NCBI RefSeq assembly: GCF_003073045.1
Contig: NC_037590.1
Location: 20,177,708 to 20,241,707 of the forward strand
Origin: Pomacea canaliculata
Taxonomy: Eukaryota > Mollusca > Gastropoda > Architaenioglossa > Ampullariidae
Reading direction: 5' to 3'
DNA: 64,000 nt
The notes beneath the pieces were generated by a model. It was not told the DNA's origin, did no database searches, and saw only the letters and a program-made list of their open reading frames with translations. Shown piece by piece: positions 1 to 9,969 of this stretch (its first letter is position 1; each line of letters starts with the position of its first letter). A program made the position numbers and the translations under genes.

Positions 1-3000
1 CCTTTTTGGCAAACTTGGCAAACGTATTTTCAAGGTAACGACCCCAACGGTTCAGAAATGGAGAGAGAGCTGAAGAAAAATAATTTTAATGAAGAAACAG
101 CGTTTGGCATACGACAAACGGATTACATATGTTGTAATCGTGGTCTGATATTATGTAATAAAAAGGTTTGATTATTCGGAAGTCATGCTCTGCATACTAA
201 TTGCCGCAATTTAAAAAAATGGCAAAAATTCGAAATTATGAGATGATAAACAGGAAACTGAAGAAGCAAGCAAGAGAAAAAGACAGAAGAGAGAAAGAAA
301 GATGAAGAATAGGAGGAAAGAAAGGAAGCTAAAATAGCAAGTTATGTTAGTTTAGGAAACAAGTTATATCTCACCCAGCAATATTAGTCAAGTAAAATTT
401 AATACCGCTTCTGTATCTAACAAAGTGACTTTAACGAGGAGGCAGTGTTTTGATTGTGTAAGAAGTGTTACTATAGAATAATCGCAGTATTTCACCTCTC
501 TTCTGCAAATCAGTCGCATTCTTTAAAAATAATAACGCTTTTGTGGATTTGGGAACACCTGTCACAGCCACTGCAATAGATTTGTCATTTGGGACGATAA
601 CATAAAATAAAGACAACAAAATTAAAGTTTAAAAAACTCAGATTACTAAGGAGCTGTCGAAAGATCTTTTGGGGCGCCCCGCCGCCTTCTAAGACGAGTT
701 TTGCGTTTGTTACAAATTCATTTTGGAAATCTTTTTGTGAGTTGATCAGAATTCCAAAAGCTGTGCCCGTTATTACATCCATGGTGAAGGCCCCGCAATA
801 CCTTGGAACAGAAAACGCAAAGACTATATCATACATTTAGTCACCGGGTGAACGAAAACAGAGATAGAATAAAGAAAGAGAGAAAGAGAGAGCGAGAAAA
901 GCCCAAACATGTAATATTTAAGAGACTGAAGATACTGTGTATTTCAAGCTTACTAATGAAGTAATATTGTTACCCAGGGGCACAATGGAGAAATCAATTA
1001 GAAAGTTATGGTTTTCTTAGTTGTTCAAGCATGTATTTGATATATTTCGTTAAGCGGGTAGCCTCTAAAAGGGTACATGAGTAAAGTGCTTCTGAAATAC
1101 TAATCCAGGTTGATAATACAACTCACTGTTTCACATTTATCTTGCCACCACAGCGGGCCACCTCCTGCATGTTCTCGCACAGAACCTCACTACAGCGGTT
1201 GATGAAGTTCTCCATCTGAACGATTGGAAACGAGACGGAGATGCAAGAATACACACAAATATATATATACACACAAACTCGCATAATATGCAGTAACAAC
1301 CACACATCCAGGGTCACACGCACGCACGCATCCGTCTGTACATATATACAGAATACACATCTATCCATCCTTATCCATGCATAAAGACCCATAGAACAAA
1401 ATTATATATATATACGCGCATTATTATCTTGCACTTCTTACAAAATTTGAATTTTGAGTCATACCAGCCGAAGTTTTCCAGAAGTGAAACTTGGTGTGAT
1501 TATGTTTCTGATCCTTCTCCAGTCATGTCCCCGAGCAAAGAAAACAGTCTTACTGAAAACCTTGTCATTAAATTGGTCCTGAAAGATTCATCAAGAGTCT
1601 ATTAATGTCCTGAAATCTTATCAAATAATGTAACTACCCGACAGTCATGTCCCCGGGCAAAGAAACAACCTACCTGGAAATTTCGTTCTTAATATGGTTG
1701 ATGAGGAAGATTTAACAAGAATCCTTTTTATGTCCTGAATCTTATCTAGTAAAACAACAGGCCAATAATGATCCCAGTGAAAAAAAAAATCACTTTCAGG
1801 GGACAGAACAGCATCCGACACATTATAGTAATAGTTACTTCCCCTTCAGTCCGGTGATTTTTTTTTTTTTTTTTTGCACAGCCTGAAAGTTCAGCGACTC
1901 CAGATGAAATTATTCCTTTAGTCGTTAGTATGTTGATAAATGTTGTAGCAAGTACATGCATTCTCTTTGACAGAGAAAAAGTTCAGGAACACTTTCTCTA
2001 AAGCAATAACGTAGAACTTCGTCTTTTTGTTACTTTAATGACTCATTCCAGCCCTGAGGTAGTCTTACAAAATGAATTGAATCTTCTCTATGATGCGGCA
2101 TAGCTCTGGTAATTATGTAAAAAAATACAGCTCTAGTAAATATGTATAAATTATAGTCTTAACATCTGCCTCAGGTCATACTTACATATCTGTCTGTAAA
2201 GTGAGGAAAGTCTTTCACCATCACCTCTCTTAAGATGTCGAGGTCGTTTGTAACAAGCATGGGCTGATGGTTGAAGTAGATTCTGTGACAACATACAAGT
2301 TCCTTTACTTAAAAAGCTTTATCAAATAATGAAAATCAACCATAAGGGGCAAACAGAAGGTAGTTTTTTTGTTTCTCATCACATGTGCTACAAAGACAGA
2401 GCGATACCTGTACACCGCGCATACGAACAACAATAATAACAGGTCCATCAGCCAACAATACCCAGGATAGAATGTTATAGAGACTGCTGTACAAAGTTAC
2501 CAGGTCAAATAAAGCGAGGTTTGCCAAATAAATTAATATTTATCAGCAAAAATGTCGACAGTAGTTAAGTTAAGCATCACACATTAACGTGTTTATTTAC
2601 TACTATAAGTGGGCAAGCATAATAGAATACATAATACTAAAGAAAATGAATAAGTTTTGAATAAATAAAGCGAGGCCCGATTTTTTAATTCGTCATAAAT
2701 AAGCCTTATATATTTTTAAGACTATCAAAAAAGTACATGGAAGAGAAGTATCTCGGGAAACTAATCACGACAAAATATACAATGATTAATATACCCTCAC
2801 CCGTATACACGGCCATATGCTTTCGACCACTCCCTCAGAGATTTCTGATTACCCTGAAAAGATAATTATAATAAAATAATGAGATAAGTGACATTTAGAA
2901 TCTCGAGATTTTGTCTGCTTTCATCAAAAATAAAGTTTACTTCTCAACAATGCTATTTTATCTTTCATTAGAAACTGCGATCTATCTTTAAAGCAGTTTC

Positions 3001-3818
3001 TTCAACATTAGTTTGTGTTTCTTTTGTCTGACGACAAAGGTATATCAAGCATTTCATGTGTGAAGAAGATAGGCACAAAAAGGAAGGACACCACAGAAAA
3101 AAAACCACAGAGATATAGTTAGAAAGATGGGGTGTGTGTGTGTCAGTCGGAAAAAGAGAGAGAAAGAAAGCGAGAGAGAAGTAAAGAAAGCTTGTTCTAG
3201 TTGTCAAGATGCACCATACTAGCCACTGAGATAAATTACTTGGGAATGTGCAGGTCAAAGGTTCAGAAGCAGATGTCGAGGATAAGAACAAATTGTTTGA
3301 CCGACTTGGATGTGCACAAGACTACCCTCACCTTCTGGTTCATCTGCCATTGGTTACCAAAGAAAGGCTGGGGCTTAGGTCCAGGTATTCCTCTCGAACT
3401 CCAGAAATTGTACGATCTCGTCCCTTTCCTGCACAAAGAATTTGAACTGTTAGAGTAATACAAAACTGATGAAATATAGTATGTAAGTACAATACAGAAC
3501 TGATGGAATATAGAGTGGTGTATTTTTTTGCACTGTGCATAGAGCGGATGAATGAACGAGTCAAGGAGTGGGTTAGTGAGTGGAGAAAACGAAGCTGCTC
3601 AATGAATCCTAGGAGTAGTAGGTTCGCACATTACATTGTTTGCTGACTCACCATGTCAGCTGAATGAAACTGAGTTTAAACTCTCAACATTACATTTTAA
3701 GTATGTCTCTAATAAGTATGTGATTCCCTGAGAGTGAGACTGACCAGTAGAGGAGTAGAATCACCAATGGCAACAAGAGGAGAAGCAGAGGGATGTCTAC
3801 ACCAAACACGGTCTCCAT
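1..3818 (-). CDS. Gene A: CYP3-clan cytochrome P450, 5' part (exons 1-8, cut by left window edge)
   Basis: Microsomal heme monooxygenase of the CYP3 clan; the substrate cannot be inferred. Exons on the minus strand are 3745-3818, 3332-3428, 2801-2853, 2186-2282, 1465-1578, 1127-1215, 647-801 and 69 to below 1, all bounded by AG and GT and joined in frame. About 249 residues are visible. The start ATG at 3818 (A at -3, G at +4) opens a hydrophobic anchor (METVFGVDIP then a Leu-rich run ending LLLYW), followed by the proline hinge GIPGPKP, FTDRY, the C-helix WRRIR near residue 127 and TMDVITGTAFG in exon 7. No frameshift or stop is seen in the visible part. The I-helix, ExxR and heme loop lie left of the window. 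Intron 4 carries a truncated duplicate of exon 5 at about 1640-1735. It is the closest sister of genes B and C, with which it shares exon sizes and upstream sequence. Confidence 0.9.
1621..1740 (-). pseudogene. Truncated duplicate of gene A exon 5 inside intron 4
   Basis: This stretch repeats the 5' half of gene A exon 5 (1465-1578) and its upstream intron flank. The shared piece includes the block coding FFARGHD (plus-strand cagtcatgtccccgggcaaa) and the flank with tgtcctgaa. It stops abruptly after the codons for HDW and carries frame disruptions relative to the intact exon, so it is a dead exon fragment from a tandem duplication of roughly 100 bases. The intact exon lies immediately downstream in the direction of transcription. 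Confidence 0.7.
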
Positions 3819-3882
3819 GATGCAGTCAGTCCCACGCTAGGCGGCGCTGTCCGCTACGTATCCTATCACACACCAAGGCTCT

Positions 3883-3888
3883 CTTATA
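3883..3888 (-). promoter_or_regulatory. Probable TATA box of gene A
   Basis: TATAAG on the minus strand, about 65 bases before the ATG at 3818. It sits in a block (GAACA, TATAAG, CCTTGG, GTGATAGG) conserved at the same place upstream of gene C, and in damaged form upstream of gene B. The conservation between paralogs supports a core promoter; the transcription start is not known. Confidence 0.5.
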
Positions 3889-4143
3889 AGACTGTTCAAT
3901 AGGAGGGCGATGAACACAACACGGCTTGCTCCACCTTTTTCAATTCCTTCCACTATGGCTAATGAAAAATCAAGTTTTTAAAGTTATGTGTAAGAGCTTT
4001 ACTCCTTGTGTCGGTTTAATTAGTGGTCTAGCAGTGAGCTGATATGAGTGGTTCGTGCTTCTTTTATGTATTGGGCTTTGCTATAGATAACGACCCTGGT
4101 GTAGTGGGGACACAGTAGTATGGGTACGTACTCATATTGCACC

Positions 4144-6404
4144 CAGAGGCGGCGTTAGGACCACGCGGGGCCTAGGGCCGACCATCCGCGCGGGGCCGGG
4201 TACATTGAGTACGTGTATCAATATCCCTATTGATATGATGCCGGAAGCACTGATTTATATACAGTTAGGCTGGATGTATTTCGCGAAATAACGCACGAAT
4301 TTAGGATTTTAATTGTTGGTAACCGTTTGTGACAGTAGCGGCTTTTTCTTAAAGCGAAATAATATGGTGACGATAACTTAATAAACTGCTTGTTACTATT
4401 ATCGGGCTTAACGTGAAGATATGGGTTCAATAATTTGCTTAATTAGAACTTAGAAGTGTTTTCTGAAAGTCATTTTTTGTCACAACTTGTTTACCACAGC
4501 TAGCAATAAGTCATAAAGATGACCTCGAGTAAGGTGACCAGATGTTTCGGGGGCGAAAGCAGGACGCTGCCGATGATGGTGACGTCACCGACAAAGAACG
4601 CCGATAAATAGGGGGGGGGGGACTTTCCTCTGACTTTACCGAGTAGTGATGCGTTCAACGGTAGATCTGTCCACGCCACTACATATTACATTTAAAATAG
4701 AAAACCGGTATTTAACATTTAAATTAAAATATTCCTACCTTATCTCCCGCTCAGCCAACTTTGCGGACGTGAGGTGAGGCGCTGTAACAAATTATGGTAC
4801 TTCGTCATCTTGCGAGGCTGTTACTCCCAAACCCTACTTCATAGACCGTGAATCTCCTTGTAAAGTTTCGGTCATTGCAAGATAGTGTCATAAATTTTTT
4901 CACAAGGATTTCGTGAATTTTCGCTGTCAAAGTTGCACCTCACAATTCAAAAGTCCTTTCAGTGTTTCCACCTTTAACTGTCTTTTCACTGGCGATGTTC
5001 TTATCGCCCCCGACATTAGTTTAGTCACTGATCCGTACTCACAGAAAAGGATTATTGGAGGTGAATAAAATGCCGGGCAGTGGGAAACACGCGGGAGGAC
5101 GAAATGCCGAGAGGTGGGGGCAAACGTGCTGACGTAGACTTGATGAGATGGCAGGGTATCTGATGTACCCGGGCCCGAGGTTGTGAAGGGGCCCGGCCTT
5201 GGTCAATGGATTGTTTTCCTTCTTTGTCTTTTCTCTTAAAGAAAGGTCTGAAGAAGGAACACCCAAGCAGTCTGCAGTATACAATTTCCAGACCTAAGGT
5301 AGGCGGGGTAGTCGGGGTACGGGCCAGGTGTCAGAGGGCCGCTGGACACAATGATTTATGGCCCATGAACCGTTAGAAGAACGTTCGTGCATTGAGGTCG
5401 CTGGTTTAATGTGCCACTTGGGGGACCTGCTAGCAAGTTGGAATTGACAGTAAAGAGGTGGATATGTTACTGATGTATGGCCACTCTGTGAATGGAGAGG
5501 ATGGGGCCCACCGCTGGCACTGCAACCTCTTTGCCCGAAGTGAGAGATGTCAAAGGAACTTGTTTCCTGTAGTTACTTCAAGACACAATGAAACTTTCTC
5601 TTCCCGTCTCTCCATCACCAAGCAAACTACATTAGTCTACAACTCTATACCCTTTGGATCGGCATCGTCTGCCAAAATCTAAAATGCACTTGTTTTCATT
5701 TTTTTTTAAAATTTAGCCTAGCTTACTTTTCTAAAAATGTATTATATCAAGTATAACACAGTTAGAAATCGGCAGTCTGTAGCATTCCAACACAAAGTTA
5801 AAAGATAAAAAATAATAACAGGCTGACATGACTCGTTAGAGGATGCCTTCAAAGGAAAGCGAGCGACTTCAGGCAGCTTCACTTTACACAATAAAGTCGG
5901 CAGGTGAAAGCCGTTGTGTACTCATTTGTTGTCCATTCCATATATCACTAGGTTTGGGATGTAGTCAGCTGCTGGCGTGGGTTGCCACTGGGAAGTGGGG
6001 GAACTCGGACAACCGTAACCAAAGAAGCTGACACCTACAAGGGACGAGCAGACGACCACCGGCGATGTACCAGCGGCGCGTGCAATAAGATATCGGCCGG
6101 CAGGTCATTGTCGTCACGGGTCAAACCCCGGAGCCCGCACAGCGACGAAAAATAAAGCGGGATCAAGAAAACACCGCCAAAACCAAAGGCGCGGATCAGT
6201 GTACGGTATTTTTAAAGACAAGCTGGACATTGTGGACTTGCCAGAAAGCGAGACATTGGGCATCCCGCCCGGACATTTTATGAGCAGGCTGGACACGAGG
6301 TCAAAAGCGTCTGGTCACCTTACCTCGGGGCTGAAGCGCGGGGCCCCTTCGAGAGCGGGGACTGGGGCGGCCGCCCCATTTGCCACCCCCTAACGCCGGC
6401 CCTG
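4144..6404. mobile_element. Non-autonomous hAT-type transposon with 8-bp target site duplication
   Basis: The left end begins CAGAGGCGGCGTTAGG and the right end is the inverted CCTAACGCCGGCCCTG, typical of hAT termini (CAGRG). It is flanked by a perfect 8-bp duplication ATTGCACC at 4136-4143 and 6405-6412. The paralogous upstream flanks of gene B (around 16973-16990) and gene C (around 25875-25892) read through the same point without the insert, so these are empty sites. No transposase frame is recognisable. Most of the interior is a nested TA-flanked MITE (4532-6320) that is itself interrupted. It lies in the 5' flank of gene A, about 325 bases upstream of its ATG. Confidence 0.85.
4532..6320. 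mobile_element. TA-flanked MITE, interrupted, nested in the hAT element
   Basis: The ends are AGGTGACCAGA and TCTGGTCACCT in inverted orientation, with TA on both sides (4530-4531 and 6321-6322), as expected for a TA-targeting DNA transposon such as Tc1/mariner-like. The outer 80 and 115 bases match the compact copy at 26323-26544. The middle, about 4611-6203, is an extra 1.6 kb absent from that copy, beginning at a run of 11 G. I see no coding capacity or clear termini in this inner piece; it could be a further insertion or the interior of a longer parent element. Confidence 0.65.
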
Positions 6405-6412
6405 ATTGCACC

Positions 6413-7500
6413 TAAGTAGTAGCACAACTGCACAAAAGATACTAAATTAGAGACTGAGAACATTTAGTATGTTTGACCAAACATTAAACAGATTATTTTT
6501 GTTGGACAAGTTTCAGATCCCTTTAACAGTGGCAGGGAAATATTTGACAAACGAGTAACACTTAAAGTTGATCAGGTTTGTTTATTCAACACACACACAC
6601 GTCTGGAAAATTCTGCTGGTAGGTTCAGACAAACATTACAAACAATCTGGGTCAGTGTGGGAAAGGCAGTTTGTAGAACGTTGACCGTGTGACGCCACTG
6701 CATGTCACGTGACGTGACTAATTGTAGGGTGCGCTGTGTTCACATCGTTTACACAGTTTTTATAAGAGTACACCCTGCTGCAGGCTAACGTCTCTCTTGT
6801 GGTGCGTCACTACTGATTTTCTTTGAGTATCATATGTAAAGTACGATGTGAGGCATGTGACATTACGTTGGTGTTGTTATTATCAAAACACCTTTACGGA
6901 CTTTAGAAATCTTTTTTTCCCCAATGCGGATCCTGGGGGAATTGAAAGCAGAACAAATCATTTCATATGGTCTAATATAATTTTCTCGGTGTTTTACATT
7001 CACCCCCCCCCCCCACACGCACACACACAAAAACTTATCTAAACGCCGATTTGGACCAAAGATAGTAAATACATAAGTATTTCGTAAGTATTTATTATCT
7101 TTTATGGAGATGTGGTTAATCACACGCTGCTGGTCTTTATTCAAACCCATGCCGGAATTCGACCCCGTCTGCTCTCTGCATGGCGTGAGAAGCATTATTG
7201 CCAACCTAAATAACATGTTACAAGATCGGATGAACTTGCACATGACACAAGCTTGTTTTTTGAGCCTGTAGCCAGTCTGCACCCTGTGTGGAGGTAGGGG
7301 AGGAGTGGTCTGTGAATGGATGTCTACACTCTAGACTCTAGAGTGTTGTAGCTATGTAGGCCAGCAGTCTGTATATATGCTTTCAGCTTTCACGTCCTTA
7401 CACTGTGTTTAAATGGGAAAAAAAATGACTGGTGTTTGCATTCAGCATGTTTGCTTTCTCACGAAGGAGTGCTTTTCTTAGCATAGCGACTCAAAACAGG
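6413..7500. other. 5' flank of gene A, no gene
   Basis: Non-coding. Parts are colinear with the upstream flanks of gene B (to about 17950) and gene C (to about 28020), for example the block around 7345-7420 ending tttcagctttcacgt. It contains a TCACGTGA palindrome at 6705-6712. The open frames here have no recognisable domains and are not supported as genes. Confidence 0.5.
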
Positions 7501-7556
7501 ATTGAGAAAAAGTGAATGTCCTTCAGAATACTGTATTTTCTTATTTCATCTTTATG

Positions 7557-7700
7557 ACAAAAAAACAAAAAAAAAAAAACAAACAAAAAAAAACAACAAA
7601 AAAACAAAAAACAACAGCAACAAAAAACAAACAAAAAACAAAAAACAAAACAAAACAAAGCAAAAAAAAAAAACCCCCCAAAACAAAAAACAAAAAACAA
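7557..7700. repeat. A-rich low-complexity tract (CAAAA repeats)
   Basis: About 140 bases made almost only of A with scattered C. It produces long Lys/Asn or Phe-rich open frames that are artefacts. It marks the boundary between gene A's 5' flank and an orphan copy of the B/C-type 3' flank. Confidence 0.85.
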
Positions 7701-8290
7701 CTGTACACGAAGCAAAGTAACTGTCCTGTCACCGCACATTAGTCATTAATATAGATTGTATCACAACACTTCTTCCAGAATGGGAAAATATCTACAGATC
7801 ACCGCAAAATAACTGTATTTGTTAGTTCCACGTAGCGCATAGACAGCTATGTCTTTAGCGACATTGCCATCATGGAGCTAAAACTGTTGTACACAAGATG
7901 GAAATGAAGTATAATGTGAAAGCAGCACTGCATCCACAAGCTGATCCAACAAAATAGTCAAAAGCTGTCTACATATTGTCATTTGTTGTTGAAACAGTTC
8001 TTACCTTTCTCTGTTAGGTGTTCATGTTGTAAGACTTTAAGTAAGTTGGTGACTTTCTCATCAGTCCTGTCCACAAACATTCTCCACTCCTTATGCATGC
8101 TTCGTATCTATTCATTTCTAGGTGCTTATTTATTCATTTTGGACATTGTTATTTACATGTGTGACTATATTGTCAGTCATGGAAAGTTATCGAAGTCCTC
8201 ATGAGCATTGAAGTTTTATTTCACCGTTGAGTTCAAACATATTGTATCAGTACAGGACTGTAGTAAGGTCTGTGGACTAGATTGCTTTGG
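7698..8290. repeat. Orphan copy of the gene B 3' flank
   Basis: Colinear with 9176-9800, which is the 3' flank of gene B. Shared landmarks are ctgtacacga, caacaaa followed by gtcaaaa, tgtccac, gcttcgtatc, and a tttattcatt poly(A)-signal region. No exon 14 or other exon accompanies it, so it looks like the remnant of a lost or partially duplicated gene copy. The following 8290-9170 shows nothing recognisable beyond a TCACGTGA site at 9068-9075. Confidence 0.6.
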
Positions 8291-9175
8291 ACCTAAATAC
8301 ATGTATTTATCTGAAAATTGTGATTGATCCCTTTATATATATATACACACAATCTGATAATTGGAATGTGCTGAATACTTATGTGAACTATAAAATGTGA
8401 AAGTTGAAAGATAAGTTTGTACTATACTTATTACACATTTACTAATTTAGCTATATCGCTGTACATAGGCCAATGTTTCTTTTATGTGAATTATGTATTT
8501 TACTCTTTATACAACAGTTATTGATCTTGCGGATGTGTGTGATTATGTATTTGTATAGTTGCATAAAAATATTTCATTGCGCAACAGAACAACTGGAGAG
8601 CCTGACTTTTATTTATTATTAATTAGTACAGCTTAACTAAAATTTACAAACAGTGGAATATGTTTAAAGGTCAGATAAGGTGTACTAATTTATTGGAATC
8701 TTTGGTTATGTTTCAGATTTTATGAATGTTTGGATTTTATTTTGAAAAATGTGGATCATTTTCTGTTATATTACAGTATTGTAAGCTACAGCGTTGTCAT
8801 GGTAGTTCTTAGGACTTGAATTTTGCTTTTGTTGTTTCTCACTCTCCATGAGGGTCACGTGCTACATAAAAGTGGAGGGGTCTATGGCTCAAACAACTGA
8901 GTACCCGCATTTAGCATCAAACCAAAGTAGAGAACAAGAAGTGAAAGAGAAAAGGTGATTGAGTTCACGCATACCGCTTGTATTTATGTAGTCCAGTATG
9001 TTACCTCCCACATGTTACACGCTGTAATGAAAAAATGTTACAGATGTCTACATTTCAAATTTTGCCATCACGTGAACGGATGCTTTTGGTAGCATGACTA
9101 TATAAAGTATGATTAAGTAAAAGTAAGTCAGCTGAATAATACTTTATTCTCATTTCAGCATAATGGTAAACAGAT

Positions 9176-9969
9176 AACTGTACACGAGACGAAATGACTG
9201 GACTGTCGCCGCGCATAGAGGCATCTCTATAAATTGTGTCACAAAATATGTCTCAGGATGTAAAAAAATATTAAATATTTACAGATTGTAGTAAATATCT
9301 ACTCGCCGGTAAATATCGTTGTTCGCTGTACGTTTAAAAAACCTTTTGTAGCCTAGTCATCATGAAACTAAAGCTGCTTTGTACACAAAATAGAATATAT
9401 TTATTGCGAGAGCAACACAACTTTCAAAAAGTAATTCAACAAAGTAATCAAAAAACTTTTTCAGTTGTAGTTTCAAGAGTGTTTTGCCCTTGTTTATATA
9501 TTATGTGTCCATGTTGCAAAACTTCAACTGATAACTATCTTTCTAATCCGTCTTGTCCACTTCTTGATATTTCTTTGAACTTGCAGAAGCAAACTCTTTT
9601 CCATTCCTCCTGCTTCGTATCCTTTTCCTTCTAGATGTTCATTTATTTATTCATTTCTCTCATTGTTTGTTTTCACGTCTGACTAAAATGCTGGTCATCT
9701 TACTGGAGTTGCAAAGCCATCATAGTGCTCATGAACATCGAATCATGTCACTATTAAGTCCACACACATCACTGAATAGCATAGTAAGTACAAATGTCCA
9801 CAAGGTAAAATAAAATAAATTAGTGAGTGACCGAATTTGAGGAAGAGAGGGAGAAACATAAAGAGACAGAGAGGCCAAGAGAGTAGAGGAAGGATGAAAT
9901 TAGAAATATTGTGAAATAACTTCAGTCAAAAATCTCGCCCGAGATTAAAGAATTCATTTTCCAAATGAA
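9176..9969 (-). other. 3' flank of gene B with candidate poly(A) signal
   Basis: Non-coding sequence directly after the gene B stop. A TTTATTTATTC cluster near 9642-9650 reads as AATAAA on the minus strand, about 325 bases past the stop; gene C has the same kind of cluster at 19256-19268, also about 340 bases past its stop. It is duplicated at 7698-8290. Confidence 0.45.

Noticed and set aside
3201-3458. Plus-strand frame over gene A exon 2
   Set aside because: It is antisense to exon 2 with its conserved GIPGPKP hinge; similar shadows occur over exon 2 of gene C.
6863-7282. 139-residue minus-strand frame upstream of gene A
   Set aside because: No recognisable domain; it lies in flank sequence that is partly shared with, but not open in, the paralogous flanks.
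7491-7742. Overlapping Lys/Asn-rich and Phe/Cys-rich open frames
   Set aside because: They come from an A-rich low-complexity tract with no codon structure or splice context.
8820-8960. CACGTG followed by ACATAAAAG as a possible promoter
   Set aside because: No P450 exon 1 or other coding exon follows on the plus strand, and a single TATA-like word in AT-rich DNA is weak.
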